From positions 1 through 64,000 of the forward strand of contig CAXTKQ010000003.1 of NCBI GenBank assembly GCA_964244955.1: DNA of 64,000 nt. Reading direction: 5' to 3'. The notes below the pieces were generated by a model. It saw nothing but the letters and a program-made list of their open reading frames with translations, made no database searches and was not told the DNA's origin. Shown here one piece after another: positions 32,543 to 41,026 of the stretch (the first letter of the stretch is position 1; every line of letters starts with the position of its first letter). The stretch comes from Mucilaginibacter_A sp964244955 (GTDB taxonomy: Bacteria; Bacteroidota; Bacteroidia; Sphingobacteriales; Sphingobacteriaceae). The translations under genes were made by a program, and so were the position numbers.

Positions 32543-33859
32543 ATGAAAAAAATATTTTTAAGTTTAGGCGGATTGCTGTTTGCAGCAATCCTTGCTTTTG
32601 GCCAGGCCAATATTTCGCCTGCAAAACCTCAGTCCAAACCTGTTTTAATTACCGGCGCAACCATCCATGTTGGTAACGGACAAGTAATCGAGAATGGTTA
32701 CATCGCTTTTGATAAAGGTAAAATTACCGCAATTGGTAGCGGCGCGGCACCCAATGCTTCTTTTAGCGAGGTAATTTCGGCAAACGGAAAACAGTTGTAT
32801 CCAGGCTTTATTTGTCCGATCACGACGTTGGGTTTGGTAGAATTTGAATCGGTAAGGGCAACTATTGATGATGAAGAAACAGGCGACGTTAACCCGAATG
32901 TGCGTTCGCTGATTGCTTACAACACGGATTCTAAAGTGATCCCAACCGTTCGTTCTAACGGCATTTTATTGGCACAACCTACGCCCGAAGGCGGTTTGGT
33001 TTCCGGACAGTCTTCCGTTGTTCAGTTAGATGCCTGGAACTGGCAGGACGCGGCTTACAAAACTGATATCGGAATGCACTTAACCTGGCCTATCGCCCGC
33101 GCAGCGAGAACCAGAAGAGGGCCGCAAGCTGCCGGGGCAGCGGCACAGGAAACGCCAGCCGACCGCGCACAAAGGGTTATTGATGAACTGAGCAAATATT
33201 TTTCGGAAGCAAAAGCCTATGCAGAAATGGCCAAGCCACAAGTTGCCAACTTGCGTTTTGAGGCAATGAAAGGTCTTTTCAACGGAACGAAAATGCTTTT
33301 TGTAAATGCGGAAGGTGCGAAAGAGATTACCCAGGCCGTTAACTTCGCCAAAAAATATGGCATAAAAGAAGTAATTGTTGGCGGGAACGAATCGTATTTG
33401 GTTACAGATGTCTTGAAAGATAACAACGTGCCGGTGATTTTGCGGGAAACCCAGCGTTTGCCGGACAAAGACGAAGACGATGTTTACCTGCCTTACAAAC
33501 TGCCAAAGCTATTGCAGGATGCTGGCGTACTGTACGGTTTAACCGGAATTGGTTTTTGGCGGCAGCGCAATTTGCCATTTGAAGCAGGAGAAGCCGTTGG
33601 TTATGGTTTAAGCAAAGAGCTGGCTGTACAAATGATCACGTTAAACAACGCCAAAATTTTAGGCATTGATAAAACAACCGGAACGCTGGAAGTTGGAAAA
33701 GACGCCACACTTTTCATTTCAAAAGGCGATGCTTTGGACATGGTTACGCTTAATGTGGACACTGCTTTTATCCAGGGACGAAACATCAACCTGGATAATT
33801 TGCACAAGCAATTGTATAAAAAGTTTGCCGGCAAATATGGTGTCGAAGCTAAATTGTAA
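32543..33859 (+). CDS. Secreted amidohydrolase-like protein lacking the HxH site
   Basis: 438 residues with a signal peptide (GGLLFAAILAFGQ). It shows the composite N-terminal barrel of amidohydrolases (ITGATIHVGNGQVIENGYI, GKQLYPGFI), but the expected HxH position reads CPITTLG. The C-terminal GTLEVGKDATLFISKGD is normal. It is therefore probably non-hydrolytic or a partner subunit of the 1021-residue protein 18 bases upstream, to whose first half it is similar. An internal dispersed 12-mer is at 32754-32765. Confidence 0.83.
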   Translation: MKKIFLSLGGLLFAAILAFGQANISPAKPQSKPVLITGATIHVGNGQVIENGYIAFDKGKITAIGSGAAPNASFSEVISANGKQLYPGFICPITTLGLVEFESVRATIDDEETGDVNPNVRSLIAYNTDSKVIPTVRSNGILLAQPTPEGGLVSGQSSVVQLDAWNWQDAAYKTDIGMHLTWPIARAARTRRGPQAAGAAAQETPADRAQRVIDELSKYFSEAKAYAEMAKPQVANLRFEAMKGLFNGTKMLFVNAEGAKEITQAVNFAKKYGIKEVIVGGNESYLVTDVLKDNNVPVILRETQRLPDKDEDDVYLPYKLPKLLQDAGVLYGLTGIGFWRQRNLPFEAGEAVGYGLSKELAVQMITLNNAKILGIDKTTGTLEVGKDATLFISKGDALDMVTLNVDTAFIQGRNINLDNLHKQLYKKFAGKYGVEAKL

Positions 33860-33875
33860 AAAATTAAACAAGATT

Positions 33876-33915
33876 TAAAAAAGGTGTTGCCAACCAAACG
33901 GCGACACCTTTTTTT
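33876..33915 (+). terminator. Terminator after the amidohydrolase pair
   Basis: GGTGTTGCC and GGCGACACC pair (one G-T) around an 8-base loop, with A-run before and T-run after. Confidence 0.85.
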
Positions 33916-33921
33916 ATGTGG

Positions 33922-33995
33922 TAAAAGAAGCATTTGTTACAAATAAAACTTTCAGCATTCAACAAAACCAAAATTTATGTGCTAAAAGAAGTATG
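33922..33995 (+). repeat. Two dispersed 12-mers in tandem orientation
   Basis: TAAAAGAAGCAT at 33922-33933 and TAAAAGAAGTAT at 33984-33995 (preceded by CCAAAATTTATGTGC). Both lie between the terminator and aat. The second copy ends in ATG, which opens a 34-codon ORF. Confidence 0.8.
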
Positions 33996-34093
33996 CCCGA
34001 AACTTCAATCAAACCAAAACTATTGTTGGTTAAAAACAGTAAAATAAATGTGCAAATTGTGGATAAACCTAAAACGATTGCAAGGATCGAAGT

Positions 34094-34720
34094 ATGATTT
34101 TTCAGTTAGATGAACGGCTGATTTTTCCTGATCCGGCTTTGGCAGAAGAGGACGGACTATTGGCTGTTGGCGGCGATTTATCAGTAGAAAGATTGGACCT
34201 GGCTTACGCAAACGGGATTTTCCCATGGTACAGCAACAAGAAACCAATTTTGTGGTACGCGCCGCACGAACGCTGCGTTATTTTTCCTGATCGGCTTAAA
34301 GTATCAAAAAGTATGCGGCAGGTGTTGCGTTCCGGGAAGTTTACCGTAACTTTTGATCAGGATTTTGCGGCCGTTATTGCTGCCTGTGCCAGCGTTTTCC
34401 GCGAAGGGCAGCAAGGCACCTGGATCACGAAAGACATGCAAAAAGCCTATCTCGAACTGCACAGGCTGGGCAAGGCGCACTCGGTAGAAGTTTGGCAGCA
34501 AAACGAACTGGTGGGCGGTTTGTACGGTGTTGCCGTAAACCGCGTTTTTTGTGGCGAAAGCATGTTTAGCAAAGCAAGCAATGCGTCAAAAACAGCTTTG
34601 ATAACTTTATGCCGGCAAAAACAGTATGAGCTGATTGACTGCCAAATTCAAAATGAGCATTTAAAATCTTTAGGCGCAGTTATGATTGGCAGGGAAGAAT
34701 ACCTTAAATACCTGGCATAA
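34094..34720 (+). CDS. aat: Leucyl/phenylalanyl-tRNA--protein transferase
   Basis: 208 residues with the Aat motifs: FPDPALAEEDGLLAVGGDLS, ANGIFPWYS, LWYAPHERCVIFPD, GTWITKDM, SVEVWQ, GGLYGVAVNRVFCGESMFS and DCQIQNEHLKSLGA. It adds Leu or Phe to N-terminal Lys/Arg of proteins, marking them for ClpAP/ClpS decay. A near-copy of the AC-type 12-mer is at 34616-34627. Confidence 0.95.
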   Translation: MIFQLDERLIFPDPALAEEDGLLAVGGDLSVERLDLAYANGIFPWYSNKKPILWYAPHERCVIFPDRLKVSKSMRQVLRSGKFTVTFDQDFAAVIAACASVFREGQQGTWITKDMQKAYLELHRLGKAHSVEVWQQNELVGGLYGVAVNRVFCGESMFSKASNASKTALITLCRQKQYELIDCQIQNEHLKSLGAVMIGREEYLKYLA

Positions 34721-34754
34721 AAAAAGCTTCCCCAAATTGGGAAAGCTTTTTTTA
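34719..34754. terminator. Bidirectional terminator between aat and glutathione peroxidase genes
   Basis: AAAAAAGCTTCCCC and GGGAAAGCTTTTTTT form a stem around AAATT with A/T runs on both sides. It starts at the aat stop. Confidence 0.85.
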
Positions 34755-34765
34755 CCGGTCTTTTT

Positions 34766-35278
34766 TTACAATTGGCTGGTAATTTCTGTTGATAAAGGTT
34801 TTACGCTGGAGCGATAACGGTGGATCAGTTTTCCGTTTTCATCAATCAAAAACTTTTCAAAATTCCATTGGATTTCACCGGTAAAATCAGGGTTTTCGGC
34901 AGAAGTCAGGTATTTAAAAAGTGGGCTGATATCATCGCCTTTCACACTTACCTTTTCGCTCAGCGGAAAAGTTACGCCATAATTTTTCTGGCAAAACTCT
35001 TTAATCGCCAAATTGGCGCCCGGTTCCTGTCCGCCAAAATTATTCGCCGGAAAACCAACTACCGTAACTTTGTCTTTGTATTGGTCTGCCAGTTTTTGCA
35101 GCTCTGCGTACTGAGGTGTGAAACCACATTTAGAAGCCGTGTTTACAATCAGCAGCTTTTTGCCTTTATAAGCAGCCAGGTTAAAATTTTTACCGTCAAT
35201 AGTTTTCAGTTTAAAATCATAAATAGAACTTGGCGCGGTAAAAATCAAGGTTAAAATAATAGCAATTGATTTGATCAT
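34766..35278 (-). CDS. Glutathione peroxidase family thiol peroxidase
   Basis: 170 residues with an N-terminal signal-like segment (SIAIILTLIFTAPSS), so probably periplasmic. The catalytic tetrad is visible: Cys51 (ASKCGFTPQY), Gln84 (NFGGQEPG), and Trp138-Asn139 (IQWNFEKFL). It has Cys and not selenocysteine, and probably uses thioredoxin-like donors. It converges with aat. Confidence 0.93.
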   Translation of the reverse strand: MIKSIAIILTLIFTAPSSIYDFKLKTIDGKNFNLAAYKGKKLLIVNTASKCGFTPQYAELQKLADQYKDKVTVVGFPANNFGGQEPGANLAIKEFCQKNYGVTFPLSEKVSVKGDDISPLFKYLTSAENPDFTGEIQWNFEKFLIDENGKLIHRYRSSVKPLSTEITSQL

Positions 35279-35366
35279 TTCTTTAAAATTTAATGCCGTA
35301 AAGGTAGTTCATTTCTAATGATCCATAACCAAGAAGCTGTTTTAATTTATGGCATAAAATTTTACA

Positions 35367-35462
35367 ATGCTTCTTTTATGCCTATAAAATTGGTGTGCCC
35401 GGCTATTTTACTGTTACAAAAACCACAAAAAAGCAATGATTTTTATGTGCTAAAAGAAGTAT
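35367..35462. repeat. Inverted pair of dispersed 12-mers
   Basis: A minus copy (35367-35378, with ATGCCTATAAAATTGGTGTG after it) faces a plus copy (35451-35462, preceded by GATTTTTATGTGC). Both carry the AT-tract. They fill the gap between ybeY and the glutathione peroxidase gene. Confidence 0.82.
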
Positions 35463-35482
35463 GGCAAATATGTTTAACAAAT

Positions 35483-35914
35483 TTAAACAGGCCCTAAGCT
35501 GCTTAGATAAAAGTTTTCTTTGCTGCGCATGGTTTTAACATCTTTGGCAGATTTGTCTTTGTAGCCCGCCAAATGCAGCACGCCATGGATCATTACGCGG
35601 TGAAGTTCCTGCAAAAAAGGAGTTTGGAAGGACAGTGCGTTTTCGGCTGCCCTTTCTACCGATATAAAAATATCGCTTACGATTTCTTCTGCTGTTTCAG
35701 AATTATCAAAAGTGATGATGTCGGTATAAGTATCGTGCTGTAAATATTCCTGATTGATTTTCAGGAGATAAGCATCGTTGCAAAAAATAAAATTGATTTC
35801 TTTTAAAATGCGTTTTTCGGCAAGCAGTGTTTGCTCAACCCAAGTACGGAGGCGTTTTTTGTTTTTTAACTTGAAATCGGTTTCCTCTGCAAAAAAATTA
35901 ATTTTGGCAGGCAT
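35483..35914 (-). CDS. ybeY: Endoribonuclease YbeY
   Basis: 143 residues; an rRNA-maturation RNase. The metal motif is H110-x3-H114-x5-D120 (HGVLHLAGYKDK): the third His of the usual HGxLHLxGYDH is Asp, as I recall for Bacteroidota YbeY. TDIITFDN and DIFIS are also typical. It starts 2 bases after the stop of the anti-sigma-like gene on the same strand. Confidence 0.93.
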   Translation of the reverse strand: MPAKINFFAEETDFKLKNKKRLRTWVEQTLLAEKRILKEINFIFCNDAYLLKINQEYLQHDTYTDIITFDNSETAEEIVSDIFISVERAAENALSFQTPFLQELHRVMIHGVLHLAGYKDKSAKDVKTMRSKENFYLSSLGPV

Positions 35915-35916
35915 TC

Positions 35917-36348
35917 CTACAATTTAAAGTGCAGTTCTACTTCGTTTCCGCGGGCATTAAAAATAAACTGGTCGGCCAAATGTTTGATGATAAAAACACC
36001 GCGGCCGGTTTCCTTTTCTAAATTTTCGGGAGTAGTGGGATCGGGAATATTGTTGTAATCAAACCCCGGGCCTTCATCGGCAACCGTCCAAATAATTTTT
36101 TTATGGTCGTTAACTTCTGCGTTGATATAAACGGTTTTGTTTGCGTCTGATTGGTTGCCGTGCACAATCGCATTGATCAACGCTTCGTTTAAGCAAGTCA
36201 TCATATTGGCAAAAGTATCTTCACTAACTTGGTAGCGTTCTGATATTTCTTCAACCAAACTTTCCAAACGAGGTATGCTCTCCATTGTTGAAGGAAGCTG
36301 AAGCGTATATAATTCGCCGTCTGATACTTTTACTGGCTGCACCATCAT
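35917..36348 (-). CDS. Anti-sigma-factor-type ATP-binding protein (RsbW-like)
   Basis: 143 residues, an HATPase_c kinase domain: N-box CLNEALINAIVHGN, G1 DEGPGFD, and GRGVFIIKHLAD. Such serine kinases control partner-switching sigma regulation. No STAS antagonist or sigma gene is adjacent. The ATG overlaps the stop of the DUF4175 gene (TAATG), so the two are translationally coupled. Confidence 0.88.
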   Translation of the reverse strand: MMVQPVKVSDGELYTLQLPSTMESIPRLESLVEEISERYQVSEDTFANMMTCLNEALINAIVHGNQSDANKTVYINAEVNDHKKIIWTVADEGPGFDYNNIPDPTTPENLEKETGRGVFIIKHLADQFIFNARGNEVELHFKL

Positions 36349-39300
36349 TATTTGCGGTTAATTTCGTTAAAGTAAGTCTTTATTTTCGATTTGTAAAACA
36401 GATTTACATCCGGGGGTATCGTAATAAGCTGTTCTGTTTGCTTATTTTTTATTTGCTGATAGCTTTGCAAGGCTTTTTGATAGCCTGGGGCCATGTTCTT
36501 TGCAGCCTGGCTCTCCCTTTTCTGATCTTGCTCCCGTTCCTGTTCTGCTTTTTCAGCTTCTAATAACCGCGTTTGTATTTTCTGTTGCCTGATTAACGTC
36601 TCACTTTCAATTTTCTTATTTACGAGATCTCTTTCAGTTTGTTCCATTTGTTTCGAAATCTCGCCAAGATTACCCAACCCGTTTTTTCCGTCTTTGTTTT
36701 CTTGCTGGTTAATGTTTTGCAATGCCCTGCGGATCATTTCCTGCTGGCGCGCCATTTTGGCCATTTGCTCGCTCATGCCATTTTTTGGCTGGCCTTGCCC
36801 TTGCTGGCCTTGTTGCTGCATTTGCTGGCGTGCTTTCTGCATGTTTTTGTTCAGTTCCTGCTGCATCTGGCTCAATTGCTGCATTGAAGGCTGCTTTTTT
36901 TTGCCGTTGCCGGGCTTGGCGTTTTTCATTGCGTTTTGTAGTTGGTCCAGCACTTCGTTCAGCATCAAAGCCAAATTGTTCATCGAAGTCATGGCAAATT
37001 GCTGGCTTCTGTTGGCTTCTGCCGTACGCCGTTCGCCTAAATTAGCAATCGCCTGGTCAATATTGCTGTTGATGGCCGTTATTTCTTTGTTCACCGTGGC
37101 TTCAATTTGGGGCACGCGCTTGCTCAAAGCAAATAGACTGTCTTCAACGGTTTTTAAATTATCTTTTATGTTTTGCTGGTTCTGGGTTTGGTTCACGTAA
37201 TCCGGGTCACTAGCATTTAATTGTTTAAACGTTTGCATCACTTTTTCCTGGCTGAAAGAACTGGTAACCAAATTTTTTAAGATTGACCGCAACTGCTGCG
37301 CGTTTACCTGCGTCTCTTTTTCTTCGCCCTGCTGCTGCATCTGCTTCATTTTGGCGCTCATTTTTTGCATCTGGCTTGCCGCCTGCTTTTGCGCTTGCGA
37401 AGCTTTTTGCCTTTCGTTTTTGCTTAGGTTTTCTTCGCTTTTGTCCATCTGCTGCTCCGCTTCCTGTTGTTCGGCTTTGGGCGTTTCAAAATCATTTTTG
37501 TTTTCCAAAGCTTCGTTTTTTTGCTCCAAATCTTTCAACGATTTTTTCAGGTCTTCAAAATCTTTTTTGATCGCCTGTTGCTCTTGTTTCAAATGCTCGG
37601 CCTGTTGCTGTTTTTGCGCACTCTTTTCGGCCAAAGCCTGCTCTTTTTCGGCCAGCTTGTCCAACTGGTTGATGTTTTCGTTCAGCTTTTGGTCAAACTC
37701 CAGTTTTTTGTACAGCTCCAGCATCCGGTCCAATTCTTTTTCCAAAGATTTATTGTCCATCTGCATCTTCGAAATATCTTCGCGTGCATCGTCTTTTTGG
37801 TTTTGCTGCAGCATTTTTTCCAGGTTTTTCAGCAGATCCTTGGTTTTCTCGTCCAATACGTTCTTAAACAAATCGTTGATCTGCTTTTGCTTTTCCAAAA
37901 TTTCCTGGTTTTGCTGTTTGGTTTCCTGGCGGTTGTACAGGTTTTTCTCGTTTTCCTGTTGCATATCCTTTACCATTTCTTCCAGTTCGCGGCGTTTTTG
38001 CAGCAAATCTTCCACCTGCTTTTTCTCGTCAAAAGAAAGCGTTTTTTTATCCAGCAATAAACGGTTCAATTTCTGTGCATCGCGTTCTACTTGTGCCGAC
38101 AATTTGATGGCTGATTGCATTTTGTTTTTTACTGATTGCGTGCCGGCATCCAAAGTTTTGTTTTGCTCGGTTTCCGTTGGGATGCGTAAAGTTTGTTCCG
38201 GTGTCCGGCTGTGTTTTGCACCGTTTACGCCATCGTTATCGGCCACATCAAAATAATAACTGATTTCATCGCCCGGGTTTAACGATGCTTCTTTTAGCGA
38301 CCAAAAATAGAAGAAGGTTGATGACGTTTGGTGCAAATCAGCCTTTACCGGCAAACTGTAGGTTTTGTTTTTTTGCGGAGAAGAAGGGTTTCGCACGGAA
38401 TAATGAAAAGTTAAAGATGAAAACCCGTAATCGTCCTGGATTTTTCCGTTAAAATAAAGTGCTTTGGAACTGACCGAATCCGCTTTTTGCTCCACAGAAA
38501 TTACGGGCGGCAAATCCGGAATAATGGAAATCCGGTAAGCGGCAGAATCCGCAGAAGAAACAAAATTATTGATGGGTTTTACCGAATAAAAACCGGATTT
38601 GAGCAACCGTTCCTGGTGTTGAAAAACATTGTTGCCCGAAGTAATTAAAACCTTTTTTTGGTTGAGGGAAAACCGGACTTCACTTGCGTTTTCGGTATGC
38701 AATTCCCATTCAACCGTCGTCCCTTCGGGCAAAGTTAAATCGCCGGCATTGTTCACGTTTTCTGCGGATTTATGCAGGTACGAAGGATAAACCAAACGCG
38801 CATCCAAATGCAGCAGCGAGGGCTTTGGATTTACTTTGATTTCAAATTCCTGCAAAGAAAAATCGCCGCCGGTTAAACGGAAACGGATATTTTGCTGGAT
38901 GTTGGAAAAAGTATGGTAAAAAGAGCTTAGGTTTTCTTTGTCCAGCTTGAAACTGTTTTTGCCGGTTTCGAGATAAACGCTTTCCGGGAATTCGTTTCCG
39001 GTAAGTTTTAAGCCCAGTTTCAAATCCTCGCCCTGAACCACCGAAAGCGATTTGTTTAAAATATGCCAGTTGAAAGGAGCTTTCGGCGCAAAGTATTGAT
39101 CGTGTTTGATAATGCGTTCCGTTCCGTCGTGAATGATGGAAGGCGCCACAAAAGCAACCGTGATAATCAAAACCAGCGGGATCAAAACCCATTTTAAAAA
39201 GCGTTTATTCTCATTGATTTTTACGGCAGCCGAAAAAGTAACCGGTTTTAATTCGGCAATTTTTTGGTTGATGCTGGCCTCGATCAGTGATTTTCGTTCC

Positions 39301-39677
39301 GGGTTTTGGTCGGCAATTTTTTTAAGCTGCAATGTGTTCAGCAATTTGTCTTGCACGTTTTGAAAGTAGCGGCCGATAATTTCTGCGGCCTGATCGTGCG
39401 AAATCATTTTCCCCAAACGAAAATAGGCCAGCAAAGGCGGCGCAACTAGCCAGCCAAAAAGCGAAAGGTTGAGCAGGATAAACGCGTAAAAAATAATGGA
39501 ACGGAAAGTGGTGTTGAAATGGCCGTAATATTCGGAAAAAGTAATGACGAGGTAACTGAAAAACAAAGCCGCGCCCAAAAAGATCATCCCGCGAAGCAAC
39601 TTGTTTAAGTAATACTTCCGGATGAACTCATCCATTTTGCCAATCAATAAATCGTAATTGCTGCCGTTCTGCATCAT
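36348..39677 (-). CDS. DUF4175-family large membrane/coiled-coil protein
   Basis: About 1109 residues: two N-terminal membrane segments (about 28-50 and 62-84), a third near 162-182, an Ig-like middle, then a long coiled coil (about 520-1060) very rich in Gln, Lys, Glu and Met (PGNGKKKQPSMQQLSQMQQE). It matches Bacteroidota DUF4175 proteins of unknown role, likely in the envelope. It heads an operon with the RsbW-like gene and ybeY. A dispersed 12-mer copy (38285-38296) is read as LKEAS. Confidence 0.85.
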   Translation of the reverse strand: MMQNGSNYDLLIGKMDEFIRKYYLNKLLRGMIFLGAALFFSYLVITFSEYYGHFNTTFRSIIFYAFILLNLSLFGWLVAPPLLAYFRLGKMISHDQAAEIIGRYFQNVQDKLLNTLQLKKIADQNPERKSLIEASINQKIAELKPVTFSAAVKINENKRFLKWVLIPLVLIITVAFVAPSIIHDGTERIIKHDQYFAPKAPFNWHILNKSLSVVQGEDLKLGLKLTGNEFPESVYLETGKNSFKLDKENLSSFYHTFSNIQQNIRFRLTGGDFSLQEFEIKVNPKPSLLHLDARLVYPSYLHKSAENVNNAGDLTLPEGTTVEWELHTENASEVRFSLNQKKVLITSGNNVFQHQERLLKSGFYSVKPINNFVSSADSAAYRISIIPDLPPVISVEQKADSVSSKALYFNGKIQDDYGFSSLTFHYSVRNPSSPQKNKTYSLPVKADLHQTSSTFFYFWSLKEASLNPGDEISYYFDVADNDGVNGAKHSRTPEQTLRIPTETEQNKTLDAGTQSVKNKMQSAIKLSAQVERDAQKLNRLLLDKKTLSFDEKKQVEDLLQKRRELEEMVKDMQQENEKNLYNRQETKQQNQEILEKQKQINDLFKNVLDEKTKDLLKNLEKMLQQNQKDDAREDISKMQMDNKSLEKELDRMLELYKKLEFDQKLNENINQLDKLAEKEQALAEKSAQKQQQAEHLKQEQQAIKKDFEDLKKSLKDLEQKNEALENKNDFETPKAEQQEAEQQMDKSEENLSKNERQKASQAQKQAASQMQKMSAKMKQMQQQGEEKETQVNAQQLRSILKNLVTSSFSQEKVMQTFKQLNASDPDYVNQTQNQQNIKDNLKTVEDSLFALSKRVPQIEATVNKEITAINSNIDQAIANLGERRTAEANRSQQFAMTSMNNLALMLNEVLDQLQNAMKNAKPGNGKKKQPSMQQLSQMQQELNKNMQKARQQMQQQGQQGQGQPKNGMSEQMAKMARQQEMIRRALQNINQQENKDGKNGLGNLGEISKQMEQTERDLVNKKIESETLIRQQKIQTRLLEAEKAEQEREQDQKRESQAAKNMAPGYQKALQSYQQIKNKQTEQLITIPPDVNLFYKSKIKTYFNEINRK

Positions 39678-39736
39678 AATTCAACTCAAAAATAAAAATA
39701 ATAAGTCAATTGAAAAGCGTGGAACACGGATTAATA

Positions 39737-39748
39737 ATGCTTCTTTTA
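39737..39748 (-). repeat. Dispersed 12-mer in the 292-base divergent gap
   Basis: ATGCTTCTTTTAGGGCATAAAAATCAATG, the only recognised element between the divergent DUF4175 and glycosyltransferase genes. The rest is AT-rich. Confidence 0.8.
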
Positions 39749-39970
39749 GGGCATAAAAATCAATGAAGTTCTGGCTATTTTGAAACTTTGAAGAAAACAA
39801 AAACGTACTTAAAGCCCGGAAAACAATATTTGATGTTGGATTTAAATATATTTTATACCTTAGTTAACCAATTGTTTTTTAAGCCGTTCCTTTTTCATTG
39901 AATATAAGCAAGTTCAAAAACCGTGTTAAAAACCCTCGCTTTTAAGCATATTTAACAAAAATTAAGGCTA

Positions 39971-40834
39971 ATGGCAAAACCTGTACATTGTAAAACCCTG
40001 CTTGGGCACCATAACCTTGATTTTTCGATTGAATGTTTGCAAAGCTTTTTGCGGCACTCGTGCGACGAAATTTTTTTGGAGGTTTTTGAAGACGGCTCGA
40101 TTACCGATGCCGATGAAGCGCAATTGTTATCAAGCCTGAAAAACAGCACCGTCATTAGAAAAAAGGAACGCGATGAAAAGCTGGAAACGGTTTTGGCCGA
40201 CTTTCCTGCCTGCCAAAACTACCGCAACAGCACCAACTTTTCGCAAAAGCTGTTTGATATTATGCTGCACGATGAGCGCGACGTGCTGTACATTGACAGT
40301 GATATTTATTTCCTGAAAAAGTTTGTGCTGCCCAAGCTGGACGAAATGCCGGTTTTTATGGCCGACAACCAAAATGCTTATTCTTTTACCCCGGTTGACC
40401 TGTTAAAAATCAATATTCCGGTTTTCCCGAACGTAAATACGGGCTTCTTTTACTTCCCCAAAAACCTGTTCGATTTGGCTTTTATTGAAGATTTATTGAA
40501 CGATCCGGTCATCATCAAATGTTTTGGTAAACTTCCTAATTGGTCCGAACAAACCATTTGGAGTTTTTTGGCGGCCAAAAGCCGGAGCATTTGCTTTTTT
40601 GATGCAGGCCAAATTGTAATGGCCGGGTTTGTCTATAACATCCAGCCGGAAACATTGGCCATGCATTTGGTTTTTTATTTCAGGACATACATTAAAAGGC
40701 TGCGTTTGATTCCGGTTGCAGATGCTGAACCTTGTTCGGCCATCAAATTAACTTCCCATTCTGCTTATCTCAACAAAGTGGATTTTGCCTTGGAAAAGCT
40801 GAAGCGGAAAATGAAACTGCTGTATAATAAATAA
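39971..40834 (+). CDS. Glycosyltransferase-like protein (GT-A, DXD motif)
   Basis: 287 residues. VLYIDSDIYFLKK carries a DXD-type motif (Asp109-Ser-Asp111) typical of GT-A nucleotide-sugar transferases; NVNTGFFYFPKNL and NWSEQTIWSFL fit that fold. The tail is basic (KLKRKMKLLYNK). Cytoplasmic or membrane-surface action on a glycan is likely; substrate is unknown. It stands alone, without other polysaccharide genes. Confidence 0.75.
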   Translation: MAKPVHCKTLLGHHNLDFSIECLQSFLRHSCDEIFLEVFEDGSITDADEAQLLSSLKNSTVIRKKERDEKLETVLADFPACQNYRNSTNFSQKLFDIMLHDERDVLYIDSDIYFLKKFVLPKLDEMPVFMADNQNAYSFTPVDLLKINIPVFPNVNTGFFYFPKNLFDLAFIEDLLNDPVIIKCFGKLPNWSEQTIWSFLAAKSRSICFFDAGQIVMAGFVYNIQPETLAMHLVFYFRTYIKRLRLIPVADAEPCSAIKLTSHSAYLNKVDFALEKLKRKMKLLYNK

Positions 40835-40838
40835 GCGG

Positions 40839-41026
40839 ATGCTTCTTTTATGCCATAAAAATTGGTGTCAGTCAGGGTTTTGTTTTTGCTGATAAAACCT
40901 TTCCCGTTACAAAATCCCAATACTTCTTTTATCGGTATATTTTTCACAACAATTTTACAAACACCGCATCTTAAAAAAACTATCTTGAAGGCTTTTAAAC
41001 AGAATTATATTTTGATACTTCTTTTA
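40839..41026 (-). repeat. Three dispersed 12-mers upstream of the tricorn-like gene
   Basis: Minus-orientation copies at 40839-40850, 40920-40931 and 41015-41026. The last base of the third copy is the A of the ATG start of the S41 gene (CTTCTTTT-ATG-CCT). Confidence 0.85.

Noticed and set aside
36500..38100. Long ORFs on the plus strand opposite DUF4175, rich in Phe/Leu/Ser/Cys
   Set aside because: They mirror the Gln/Lys/Glu-rich coiled coil on the other strand and have no independent start signals.
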